DNA of 64,000 bases from Gorsachius magnificus (taxonomy: Eukaryota; Chordata; Aves; Pelecaniformes; Ardeidae). The first letter of the stretch is position 1. Each line of letters begins with the position of its first letter. This document shows, in pieces, positions 24,552-35,629 of the stretch. The stretch covers positions 61,890,599-61,954,598 of the forward strand of contig CM067084.1 in assembly GCA_034008185.1 (NCBI GenBank), in the 5' to 3' direction. Both the position numbers and the translations under genes were made by a program. Under the pieces are notes generated by a model, which saw only the letters and a list, made by a program, of their open reading frames with translations, was not told the origin of the DNA and ran no database searches.

Positions 24552-26219
24552 TATTAGTATCGTATCATCAAAGCATTATTCCAAACATTCAGTGTGTATA
24601 TGTATTCCCCAAAATAAGCCATCTACATAAAAAACAGGTTACAAAGTTAATAGTTTGAATCTCTAGGGGTGTGTGGCTGTGTAGGTGTGAACATATATGT
24701 ATAAAGAAAGGAAATTGTTAGCCAATGTCAACATTTTTTAAAATAACATCTTTAGGAATCTCATATTGGTTTAGGAAAATGCTCATATTAAGTGTAGGAA
24801 ATAATATAGTGAATAAAACAATCTTTGTCAAACACCATATCCCAGAGTAGTGTCTATTTGCTACACTCTGTATGGCCAGGAATAAAGGAAATTATTTACT
24901 TTAGGTTCATCATTAGATGTAAAAGGGTAGGGTAAAATAATGGAGCTCTGCAGAACTTAATCTCTGAAAATATGTAAGGCAAAGGAAACATTCTCTAGTG
25001 CTGTTTCATTCTCTAACTGGAAGTAATAAATGTCAGTATAAAGAAAAATGTGCAATATACAGCCTTACTTTTAAGAATAGTTGTTTCTACAGCACCATCT
25101 TTCTACTTGTTTTCAATTAGCTCACGTAGACAACAATATTGGCAAAAGCATGGGACAGAAGTTAAACTGTAACCCAACCCAAAAATAAGTATAAAACAAA
25201 GGCACATCTAAGCAGACTATGTATAAAACATTTAAGAGACAATGTATAAAACACCTTGTTAATAACTAGACAATGGTGTATGGGTAGTTCTTACAACACT
25301 GGACATAATGACTGATTCACTGATTTGTCATGAAGGGCACCTGGGGCAAAGGCCAAGAAAAGAGATTGAGGGAGAGGGAGAGTATTGGTGAAAATGTGAA
25401 AATGTGAAAAGGTGTCCCTGACTCAGCAAGTCTGAAATCAGGCCAGACTGGAGAGTGAGCAGGAGTCTGACAATGTGAAGAAAAAGCTATCCTGAAACAA
25501 AAGACTTTCAGCATTACAGGTCAGAGTTAAAAACGAACAGCAAGAAGGCTTGTATCTGCAGTTGCTGCCAAAACAGTATATCAACAGAAGATGGAAGAAA
25601 TGCAATGGATTCTACAATCTTGCAAGAGTTTGCAAATCCTCAAAGAGTGTGTGAAGCAGGGATTATGAAAATAGGTTATGCTTTGAGTGTACTCAGCAAG
25701 CATAAGCCAAAGGGACTGTGAATGTGCTTATAAATCATTAGGGATTTCCATAGGAATCCTTGCAGAAGGTTAGTACTACAGACCGCTTAACATCAATCTT
25801 GTTGTTTTTAGAGTGTAAGCTTGCAATATTTCCTTTAATAATTTTAATATGACTTTTAAGGAGGTTGAATCCAATTAAAAAGCATAGATGTAATGGCCTG
25901 TCTTTATCTCTATCTTTCTCTCATATTAAGCAAAAAAAATAAGAAATTGAATTTGAAATGTTCTTTAGAAAATCAAGAAATCAATAAAAGGAAGCAAAAT
26001 AAAGATAAAAGCAATACTATTAACACACTTCAGGGAAAAGATCACATACAAAGATAGAAAGGATGAATTATTTTACTTGGCAGCTGTGCTGAAAAAAGAC
26101 TGTGGAAAGATGTGGAAAATTGCTGTTAGAATCTGAGTCACCTGTATAGTGACTCAGGGCAAAAGTCATTTTAGTGGGATTTGACAGAGGTGTAAAATGT
26201 AAGGCACAGATGGTAATTA
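24552..26219. other. Non-coding stretch, nothing recognised
   Basis: AT-rich, with no gene or repeat family that I can support. The minus-strand 65-codon frame at 25317-25514 has no features. Confidence 0.5.
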
Positions 26220-26510
26220 TTCTGCTCTACTTGGCACTGGTGAGGTTTCAGTTGTAATGCTGGTTTTTTGGCCACTGAACTATAAAAAAGATGTAGACAA
26301 CATTGGAATCCAGAGTAAGGTAACAAAAAAGTTTAAAAGCTTTGAAAATTTCCCCACAAAGCGAAAATAGACCCCCAAAACCTGGCTTATTTAGCCTTGA
26401 AAAGATTGAGAAAAAAACAGATAGCAGCTCTCAGGTATTTTAAAGAGAGTATGTTCTATGTCTACAGAGAGTACACAGAGAATAGCATGCTTAAATGGCA
26501 ACAAGGTGTT
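26220..26510 (+). mobile_element. Ancient CR1-like LINE relic
   Basis: This is a strongly diverged match to the CR1 ORF2 C-terminal region. In order it shows CACTGGTGAGGTTTCAGTTG, AAAAAAGATGTAGACAACAT, GGCTTATTTAGCCTTGAAAA, GATAGCAGCTCTCAGGTATT and GCTTAAATGGCAACAAGG. The same blocks, in the same order and near the same spacing, occur in the intact copy at 24.02-24.32 kb. The frame is broken and the 3' end is lost, indicating an insertion far older than the other copies here. Confidence 0.7.
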
Positions 26511-27176
26511 TTTCTTGTATGTGACAAAACATGTTTCACATGGGTCAAAAAAGTTTAGGTCTGATGTTTGATAGACAATTTAAAAGTTGTGATTCTATAT
26601 GTCTGCAATTATATACATCTGTCCTAATGAGAGGGTTGAAATTCAAAGTGAGCGAAGATTCAAGAGGATCAATGTCCATTTCTAACAGCATCCCTCCAGG
26701 CTATATCAATATTTCACTTCCATTACTAGTAAGGCTGAAATAGTGAACTGTTATGACTATACAGTTGTATTGGTATCAAAGCTACTCTGGTCTTATCTGC
26801 TAGCATATGGCAAGAATGCTTTTATTTATCATAATAAAGCAAGAGATTCCTATATAAATTCTCTTCCCCATCATAACACCCTTGAACTTCTTCCTTAGCT
26901 GCTAAATCATAACCAGAATTTTGAGATTTTGCAGATGGGTTTCATTCATTACACTAATGAAAGTGACAGTGAAACATTTCATTCAGCTTTTTACATCACT
27001 ATTGAATGCCAATCTTTTTCACCCATAATGTGTGAAAGGTTTTAAATATGTCAAAGCAGTTTCAAAGCAGGTATTTTTTTCAACCTGGAGTTGAAGCTTC
27101 TGGATAAAACCCTTTTATTTTTTCAGCTATATTATAAACCATTTTACTTTTTTCTTGCTCTACTAGATCAAGGTCA

Positions 27177-27210
27177 TTACGTCACAAGAAAACACCAGAC
27201 ATGTAAACAA
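27177..27210 (+). promoter_or_regulatory. CRE/C-EBP-like and forkhead-like motif pair
   Basis: TTACGTCA at 27177-27184 is a perfect ATF/CREB-C/EBP composite-type word containing a CpG. It is followed 18 bases later by GTAAACAA at 27203-27210, a forkhead core. They sit at the start of a locally repeat-free stretch (27.15-27.48 kb). Binding and function are inferred from motif match only. Confidence 0.2.
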
Positions 27211-27666
27211 ACCTGTTAAGCAGGGGTTCACTTTCATGCTTATATGACAGTTCAAATGAATGTTCAGGAAAAAAGACTTGCATTTCCAAACACTTTGGAA
27301 AAAGCGGCAAGTATTTTTGATAGCTACCTCATATCAGAATGCGAGGCAAACCATCATGTTCACAATCCATATCACTACAGAAAGCTGAAAACACATGTTA
27401 ACTTCATCAGTCAAGCTTCGGTAAGGCTGACTCTTTCCACTGCAGCATTGAAAACACTTTTTATATAGCCTGGCATTTTCTTGCTGCCAATGGGTGGTGT
27501 TTTTTGTGAATACTACAAAGCTCTTAGGAAATATTAGTGACTATTTTTTGAATTCAGCAAGACCAGCACAGAAAGACTTGTCATCGCTGAATATGCACTA
27601 TCTGTGAAATTCTGATGTATTGGCCCCAGTCCATATCGTTTCGCTCTACAAAACTGTTACCCACAT

Positions 27667-27697
27667 TGTGTGCGTGTGTAAAAATATATATATATAT
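27667..27697. repeat. (TG)n-(TA)n compound microsatellite
   Basis: A short alternating TG tract (TGTGTGCGTGTGTA) runs into about seven AT dinucleotides. Confidence 0.85.
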
Positions 27698-30212
27698 GTC
27701 CATGATCAGGTATGAAAAGAGTAACAAAACAAACATAGCTTCTAATGGTTCACATTCTAATTTTTATTTAAAATAATAAAGAAAATTATTGACAGTAAAA
27801 CCTGTATACTGTCATCTAGCTGCAAAGTAGAGTAGAGATTATTTTAACAGTAGCTGAAAACAGTGTATTTTTGGCCATGTCTTGAAAATGTTGTGTGTTG
27901 GTATTATCTGCAAGAGCTATTAAATTAGCTTGCTTGAATACAACTTTTCATCCACCATAGGAATTTCCATTTTTCTGCTGCAAGGTAGTTACTGGTCTCC
28001 TGTGACTTTGTGATCTTTTCTAATACTCGTAATTTGGTGGCTCATACAAAGAAATTATTTGAGCACTTCAGTATTCACAGGAGCAGCTGAACAGAAAATT
28101 TTCTTTCCTGTTGTCATTTTTTTCCAGTTCATTCAATTTATGCTTGAAGGAATTCTCCCTATTGTCTTTGAAATGATGGTGCCTTCTTTCAAGGTGGTGT
28201 CAAAGATCAAATAGTTTCATTTTTCCATTAGCAAATACTTTGTAACACAGCTTTGAAATTATTGTTCATCAGTTGACATAGTCTAAGTGAAGCCAATTTA
28301 AACATAATTTGGTTTATATGAGCTAGTTTTCTTTTAGGGTTCTTATACCATTCATCCTTTTGCTTTTAATAGTAATAGAAGTTGAGAGATTATTTCAGTT
28401 TTGGTTTTTTGATTTATTTTTTTTTTCTGAACAGTACTTACAACTGTTCATTGCTAAAAGACAGTAAGGGTGAAATCTCTGTCTTCACTGTTCATTTCTT
28501 TAGCCACTGGGCCACTGTTAGTCACAAGATGCACAAGCACAGTTTTTGGTAGCTAAACTACTGGACATGACTCAAAGTTGACAGCCCTGTTATAATAATA
28601 GGAAATTAATAATTATCACTATTGGAATACAAGGAATACGTCTACTGCCATGATGTCATTCATGCCAGCCAAATAAAAGAATAAAAAGCTGTTGATGTAG
28701 AAAACCATGGCTATGGACTCTTTGATTCTAACCAACTCTGTAACCGTACCTCCAAACAACTAAATAATAGTCTCGAATCAAAGTTGTGACAACTGTGTGA
28801 AAGAACAAAAAGGACCTGCTTTTCTTACCACTATTGAAATTGAGTTGTTCCATTGGATTTTCCCTTCCCCTCATTTGTCCCAGCAGTTTTCTGTTTTTTA
28901 AACCAAAAATAATTAAGAATTTTTCAGACAACATGTCTTCTGAACCCTGGAGTCACATAAATGGTCAGTTTTTAAATTACGAGAGATATTCATATAAATC
29001 TGAGATGTGATTGAACAGCAGACCCGTAGAACATCTCGTATAATTTCAGCAAATTTCAGATAGCTAAAGTTTTATTAAGCCTCTACAGATTCCTAAGAAA
29101 TAGTCCATGGGTTTTTTTAGATCAGTTAACAACAGTTTGAAAACTACAGGACTGTATGAACCTTTAAATTACCCTCCAGTTCCGCTTTTTTATAATTCTA
29201 TTATAAACATTCCCCTAAGTTAGTTTTACTGGAAGATGTGATGACAAAAAAGGTGATCACCTGCAAGTCAAAACTGGTTTTGCAGGATATGATAGATTTA
29301 ATATAGTATTAGAGAATAGCTGTAGATTACCCAACATGACTTCAAATAATATGCCAGGAAGTCTGGGTTTAGACATATAGCCTACATAGTATGGGCTACT
29401 GGAAATCAGTGTCAAAATAATAAACAGATATTGAAAGCCTACAAGGTGAAGTAGTAAGGTATTTAGTGTTATTACCTTGCAGGAAGAGCATCAAAGAGTC
29501 ACTGATTGACACCTACTGATATTCTATTTAACAGACATTTGAGATCAAGAATATCTGTAACGTGAGAAATTGTGTTACCTGAACTGGGAATTTACAGATG
29601 TTTAAAAAAACAGCTGAAGACAATCAAAAGCGTCAGTATAATGTGGGGTGCCAGGAGCTGCCACACACGATTTATATTCAGAATGAGGTACAACATCAGT
29701 ATTACCTTATGAAGTTGTCTGACTGCCTTATGAAATGGTCATCAAAAAAAGCACATAATAAGGAGAAATAGAGGAAATGTGCTTCAGTCTCCAAGAGGCA
29801 GGTAAAGAAAGGCTCCTGGTAACAGGGCAATATATTGCTATATATTCTTATAGCAATCTATAAAAATAACATACTTTGAATTATATAAGTGGCTATTATT
29901 CTGCAATACAGCAGAAATCCATGAAATAATTCAGTGATTACTGTATCTTACATAAAATATAGATACAGAGCCAATCACATAGTTTCTCCTTTGGAAGAAA
30001 TTCTTACCTGGGACTAATGTTTCCTTCTGCAGTTCTAATACATAAATTAGCAAAAGACTGTTTAAAAAAAATCAGCAATTTTTATCTGTAGAAGATAAAC
30101 TCTGACTTCTCAGGATTTCTTGGTTCAGAGTACAAAAATCACTTGAATAATTTTATGACCAAATTATTTATCTATGAAACTCTCATTACAAACATCAACC
30201 TTTGTGAAATTC

Positions 30213-30345
30213 TGCGTTCGCATATCTATGTATACATACATACATTTACATATATATACACACATACATACAGATATACATATATGACAAAATTATGTAT
30301 ATATATTATCCACATGTACCTCATATATACATTTTTTTATACCTA
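30213..30345. repeat. Degenerate TA/CATA-rich microsatellite region
   Basis: About 130 bp of interrupted ATAC, CATA and TATATA units. The 67-codon frame over it (30143-30346 +) is a translation of the repeat (Y, I, H and T rich) and is not a gene. Confidence 0.85.
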
Positions 30346-32189
30346 AACTGGTAATTTTTTATAACTTTATAGTTTAATAAGAAATAATAATAAGGGAATT
30401 AAATTATTTCTATCTGAACTTTCTAAGTTATTTCTTTATACTATGGAACATACAGACATTCCAGTATGTCTGTCACATCCAGAATATTTTCCACTCACTG
30501 CAAAATAGTCACATTCCTGACTTTTAAAATAAATCAAGACACAGTTTGGAATCTATCAAGTTCTAAGATAGTTATATTTAGCATAGTGGCAACTTAGCAA
30601 ATTCTTACTTGTGTAGTTTAAGAAGCATCATTTCATATACCATAGCGACTAACAGGTATGTCCCATCTCTAAAATATAAGAAAGGAGCCACAGTGAAGAA
30701 ACTTGCATGACTTTCATAGGTGGAAGATCTTGAACGGAGGGCAGGGAATGGTAGGAAGTCAGAACTTTGTCACGGGATTAACCAAAACCCATTGGAATTC
30801 TTGGGGTTTTTTTCCTTGAGACTCATCCCTTATCATTCCGGGTCTGTGCTCTTCTATGCTTCACAGTATGTCTCTGCTTCTCAAGGCCTCTGCTATGATA
30901 TCAGGTCTGTATTTCTCTGTGCTACCTCATTATTTTAGAGTCATAAATATCTTATTCTACATAGAATAACTACTTTATCTATATAAAAATTTAGTTGGAC
31001 CATAGAAAGTGAAATAAAAATAAAACAAATTGGCTGTGGACACCTTGTCAATTAGAGAAATTGCTTTCAGAGAAAGCAAGTAAAATAAAGCTACAGGAAA
31101 AGTTCAAACACAGCAAGCCTGACAAACCTCAGTCCTGAGGCCCTCAAAAATCAGTAAAAAGTTTATGGTCTGTTTCTAGCAATGGCAATATGGTCCTGTA
31201 TTCTGTACTACAGAATTTTGTTCTACTAGCTGCTTGTTTATTTCCATTTCTACCCATTTGCCAAGTCTGTTCTGTCTGATCGTTTTTCTCATAAATCATA
31301 AATTGAGTAGGGGTAGCAACTTGCAGAAATAATGTCACAGTGTATAAATATTTGTTTTTATCAACAAAGCCTATGGGTGTAACAATGTCGATCCAACATT
31401 CATTATGTTTGGTAGCACACTTTTAAAGCTATGTGCCATATGTTCCCTTCCATTAAAGAGACAGGGAAATTCCACTAATCCAATGCAAATCAGAGTAGGG
31501 TATAATCATAGTAAGCCTGCAAAAAGAAGCAAGTGACACCACGTGAGACGTGATTGTCTTGAATATGTTGTATCCTTACTGGTATTCATCCCATGATAAC
31601 ACCGCCTGGTGGCTTCTCTAAAGAGGAAAATGTGAATAGCTGGAGAAAAAAAAAGGCATAAAATATCACCTGGGAGGCCACAGTCTGTTATGCCAGCTTC
31701 ACTGCAAGTGTTGGAAAAGCAGGGAAGGGCAGAAATTCAAAGCTTTTTCACAAGGTTGACTGAACAACACTGGAATTCCTTTTATTTCCTTGCAACTCAT
31801 TCCTTGAGTATTTTTCCTGCTATGGGGTCCTTCATATGTAGGCCTTTTGCTTTCAGAGCAATAGTACAGTGGAATTCCTAGAAGATTCACTACAGGAGTT
31901 CTTAGTCTGGACTCAAATAATAAAAACTTCAATTTTATTTTGAAGAAGTACAGAAATCTGCATGTGCTTTCAGTGAAACTTTCTTGAAATGAACAAAATA
32001 CATTCTTCTGTAATCAACCACTTTATTAGAAATATGAGGTATTAACTTCACAACCTCAATATTTGGAGAGTTTTCCTAATATCCATTCTAAATCACTGTT
32101 TATTTTAGTTTCATTAATTTTTTATGTTGTTTGTATGTGAAGGGGTGTCCTTACCACAGTGGCCATTGCGATGATCAGTGGGGTTGCTC

Positions 32190-33332
32190 AGCTAACGTGG
32201 TTTAAAACAAATTTAAGGAGCAGACTGTCCTCATGCGTCAAAAGGGGAGTCAGCAGGGAATAAGACTGGCCTGGCTGAACAGAGAGTTTTGTCTGGAACT
32301 CAGGAAAAAAAAAAGAGCTTATGAGCTTTGGAAGAACGGGCAGGCAACTCAGGAGACTACAAAGATGTCATGAGGCTATGCAGGGAGAAAACTAGAAGGG
32401 TCAAAGCCCAACCAGAACTTAATTTGGCTACTGTGGTAAAAGACAATAAAAAAGTTTCTATGAATACATTGACAACAAAAAGGAGGGCTAAGGAGAATCT
32501 CCATCCTTTATTGGATGCGGGGCAAAACATAGTGACAAAGGATGAGGAGAAGTCTGAGGTATTTAATGTCGTCTTTGCCTCAGTCTTTAAAAGACCAGTT
32601 GTTCTTGGGTACCCAGCCCCCCAAGCTGGAAGACAAAGATGGGGAGAAGAATGAAGCCCCCATGATCCAAGGGGAAATTGTTAGCGACCTGCTACACCAC
32701 TTAGATACCCACAGGTCTATGGGGCTGGATGGCATCCACTCAAGGGTACTGAGGGAGCTGGTGGAAGTGCTCACCAAGCCACTTCCAATCATTTATCAGC
32801 AGTCCTGGTTAACTGGGGAGGTCCCAGTTGACTGGAGGTCAGAAAATGTGACACCCATCTACAAGAAGGGCTGGAAGGAGGATCCAGGGAACTATAGGCC
32901 TGTCAGTCTCACCTCGGTACTAGAGAAGGTTATGGAGCAGATCATCTTGAGTGCCGTCACATGGCACATACAGAGCCACCAGGTGATCAGGTCCAGTCAG
33001 CATGGGTTTATGGAAAGGCAGGTTCTGCTTGACTAAGCCAATCTTCTGTGACAAGGTGACCCACCTAGTGGATAAGGGAAAGCCTGTGGATGTTGTCTAC
33101 ATAGGCTTTAGTAAAGCCTTTGACACTGTTTCACACAGCATTCCCCTGGAGAAACTGGCTGCTGCTCATGGCTTGGATGGATGTACTCTTCATTGGGTAA
33201 AAAACTGGCTGGATGGCTGGGCCCAAAGAGCTGTGGTGAATGGAGTTAAATCCAGTTGGAGGCCGGTCACAAGTGGTGTTCCCTAGGGCTCAGTATTGGG
33301 CCCAGTTCTGTTTAATATCTTTATCAATGATC
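32190..33332 (+). mobile_element. CR1 LINE, 3'-truncated internal fragment
   Basis: About 1.14 kb of CR1 ORF2 in sense orientation. It starts in the linker between endonuclease and RT (CCTGGCTGAACAGAGAG; the 5' edge is approximate) and ends abruptly within the RT domain at TTTATCAATGAT, about 45 bp before the expected catalytic DD box. No 3' UTR or ATTCTATG tail follows. This is the reverse of normal CR1 truncation, which removes the 5' side, so the 3' part was probably lost by a later deletion or rearrangement. It overlaps in content with the start of the 23.3-kb copy for only about 350 bp (roughly 32980-33332). Confidence 0.95.
32328..33286 (+). pseudogene. Broken CR1 ORF2 (linker and RT)
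   Basis: The CR1 protein is readable in pieces. Frame one (32328-32654) carries NLATVVKDNKK and RRAKENLHPLLDAG. A shifted frame (32542-33036) carries NEAPMIQGEIVSDLLHHLDT, DGIHSRVLREL, PLPIIYQQSWLTGEVPVDWR, NVTPIYKKGWKEDPGNYRPV and SSQHGFM. A third frame (33002-33286) carries DKVTHLVDKGKPVDVVYIGF and WRPVTSGVP, then hits a stop where Gln normally follows (SGVPQ). Motif A reads YIGFSKAFD, so the catalytic Asp of YLDF is replaced by Gly. Frameshifts, a stop and loss of a catalytic residue make it a clear pseudogene. Confidence 0.93.
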
Positions 33333-33854
33333 AGCAGTTCTCACTGTTTCCCTTCCTCTCTCTCAACACTACTAAACATTTTTCTGCTTCTGGTTGGTTT
33401 TGCTTATGTGTTGGGTTTTTCTTTGAGCTGATTCCTTCTTTGTTTAAAAAGTCTCCGGTAACCCCTTGTTACTGCATCCTTGCATGATAGTAATTTGTAG
33501 TTTCTTTTTTAGCATCCTCTGCTTTTGACAAACACCATCAAGACAGAAAGTTTTGGATGCTGTATGCAAACACACTGTGTAGACTGCATCCTTGTTGTAT
33601 CATCCGTTGTTATCCAGATCATTTTACCAAGAGGGGAGGATGTGCAGACACCCCCACAGTCTGAACTGCTGTTTCATAGTTGGCTCATGGTCCTTTTAAA
33701 GCCTCCTATTCTCCAACTCATACTTTTGATTTTATTTCTCTTGAAATATTGTGCTTTTTAGTACTGTTGTTACCTTGTCTTAATTTTAGACTAGCCTTTT
33801 GGTTTGTCATGGTTATTGTGCATTATGATCCTGCCCTGCTTCTTGCCTAGGTGT
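33333..33854. other. Unassigned sequence between two CR1-like fragments
   Basis: T/C-rich DNA that does not continue the CR1 to its left. Open frames of 63-78 codons on the plus strand have no recognisable features. It could be pre-existing flank brought in by the event that removed the CR1 3' end. Confidence 0.5.
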
Positions 33855-34115
33855 ATGAGGAGACACAGCTAGCTTAGTGTCATCCACAAATTTTATACAG
33901 AACCTCCAAAGTAACCTCCCTGAAATGTCCAATTGACTTAGTCAGGAAATGCTGAAAAAGAACAAATTTTCAACCAAATGTGTACCATCCTCCAATCAGT
34001 TTTACTTCTAGCTTTTATTTCCATAGTTTCAGGCCATTAACAGATAATTTCCCATCCAGTTTCTATATTCACATCCATGTAGTTTTCCACAGAACTGTTT
34101 CATCTAATACATTAA
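33855..34115 (-). mobile_element. Probable ancient antisense CR1-like RT relic
   Basis: Four short blocks match the reverse complement of the CR1 RT region, in the right order and at near-expected spacing. AGCTTAGTGTCATCCACAAA (about 33870) is antisense to a K-F-V-D-D-T-K-L box. GAAATGCTGAAAAAGAAC lies near 33946, CCTCCAATCAG near 33989, and CATCCATGTAGTTTTCC near 34072. The spacings, about 70, 115 and 200 bp from the DD box, agree with those in the 23.3-kb copy. Divergence is high and no frame is open. Each block alone would be unconvincing; the order is the evidence. Confidence 0.45.
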
Positions 34116-35171
34116 TTTGCTTCAATGATATATTTACAAACAGTGTATAAAACAATTTTTATTGAAATAACTGACTGATTAGAAAATACATATTTTGTTC
34201 GGGCTCTAGCTGTATCAGTCTATGAATTAGAACAGTCTTTTTCACTAGCAGAAGAACTCATTACTGAATTCTCTAATATTTTTCCATAAATCTGTATGTA
34301 CAATAGATGCCTATAGGAAAGCAGAGATTGAGTCTCATTAAAGCTCTTGCTAAGAAATATGGACAGACCTTAATTATTTTCTTTCAGGTTCCTTGAATAA
34401 TAAAATCTGCCCAGATCATATTCCTCTAAAATATTTCAAACTCCAAGAAAGGAACCTGCTGTAATTTTTAGTCCTAATTAATACTTTGGGGATATTTTAG
34501 TGTTCCTGGTTCCAATATTTTCTTTTTGTAGTTACAAAAAGAAATTGAAATTTTTTTAATGCCATGAACATGTACAACTATGAAATATGGGGGTAAATAT
34601 AAAAGGATAAATTAACATCACTACTGCATTATCATTAAGATTATCATTTGTTATTCTGATGTGCAATTTGTGTAATAAGAATGCAATTGAACAATAAATT
34701 GAAGCTTTTGCTGATTATCTATTACCTACATTATGAACTAAAGATAACTCTTCATAATGCTTTATAAAGTTAGACTTTCAAACATACTTAAATAAAAATA
34801 ATAAGAATAATTTATAATAAAAACTTCACTTGTTGATTTTCAGTGCAGTACAGAAAACACAGATAAAGGCATAGCCAGTTCCCTTACACCAGAAAAATTG
34901 AGGCAGCAGTTTTCTGGATCAAACTAATTACTGATTTACACATTATTCTTATCTCTAACTGGCATTTCACTTGCTTCAGTGGAAAATGCATGCAATTATT
35001 ATGCACATAATTCCTAGAATACATAAAGTTAGTTTTATAAAAATTGCTATGTATAATTTAGGTAATATTCATCTATATTTGAAAACTCATTGTTTTAATA
35101 CGTGTGTATATTTTTAGAAATATATCTATATATTTTATGGCTGTTTCTTTGGACAGTTTTAATTCTTAAAT
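34116..35171. other. Non-coding stretch, nothing recognised
   Basis: AT-rich DNA without recognisable genes or repeats, up to the target-site duplication of the LTR. Confidence 0.55.
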
Positions 35172-35176
35172 GCCAG
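35172..35176. repeat. Left target-site duplication of the solo LTR (GCCAG)
   Basis: It pairs with GTCAG at 35757-35761, four of five bases identical; the mismatch is a C/T transition consistent with decay after insertion. Confidence 0.7.
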
Positions 35177-35435
35177 TGTCCTGGTTTCGGCTGGGATAGA
35201 GTTTAATTTTCTTCCTAGTAGCTAGCATAGTGCTGTGTTTTGGAATTAGTACTAGAAGAATGTTCATAACACACTGATGTTTTTAGTTATTGCTAAATAG
35301 AGCTTAGACTACTCGAAAACTTTTTGAGCTTCTCGTGCTGGGCCAGGTGCAGAAGAAGCTGGGAGGGTGCACAGCTAGGACAGCTGACCCAAACTGACCA
35401 AAGAGCTATTCCATACCATATAACGTCCTGCTCAG

Positions 35436-35443
35436 TATATAAG
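35436..35443 (+). promoter_or_regulatory. LTR TATA box (TATATAAG)
   Basis: A canonical TATA element inside the LTR, 188 bases before the ATTAAA signal. This is the expected U3-R-U5 layout, with transcription starting roughly 25-30 bases downstream. It is a potential alternative promoter for neighbouring DNA; activity is unknown. Confidence 0.75.
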
Positions 35444-35623
35444 CTGGGGGAAGAAGAAGGAAGGGGGGGACATTCTCAGTGATGGCGTTTGTCTTCCCAA
35501 GTCACCGTAAAGTGTGATGGAGCCCTGCTCTCCTGGAGATGGCTGAGCACCTGCCTGCCCATGGGAAGTGGTGAATTAATTCCTTGCTTTGCTTTGTTTG
35601 TGTGCACGGCTTTTGCTTTTCCT

Positions 35624-35629
35624 ATTAAA
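35624..35629 (+). terminator. LTR polyadenylation signal (ATTAAA)
   Basis: This common variant poly(A) hexamer is followed by TGTCTTTATCTC, a T-rich downstream element. Its position fits the R/U5 end of the LTR. Confidence 0.65.

Larger units (their letters stand above)
26511..32189. other. Non-coding stretch with microsatellites
   Basis: No recognisable gene. It contains a (TG)n/(TA)n microsatellite at 27667-27697 and a cryptic ATAC/TA repeat at 30213-30345. The 74-codon frame at 27244-27468 (+) and other short frames show no family resemblance. A possible regulatory motif pair near 27.2 kb is listed separately. Confidence 0.5.

Noticed and set aside
30143..30346. 67-codon frame
   Set aside because: A translation of the TA/CATA microsatellite.
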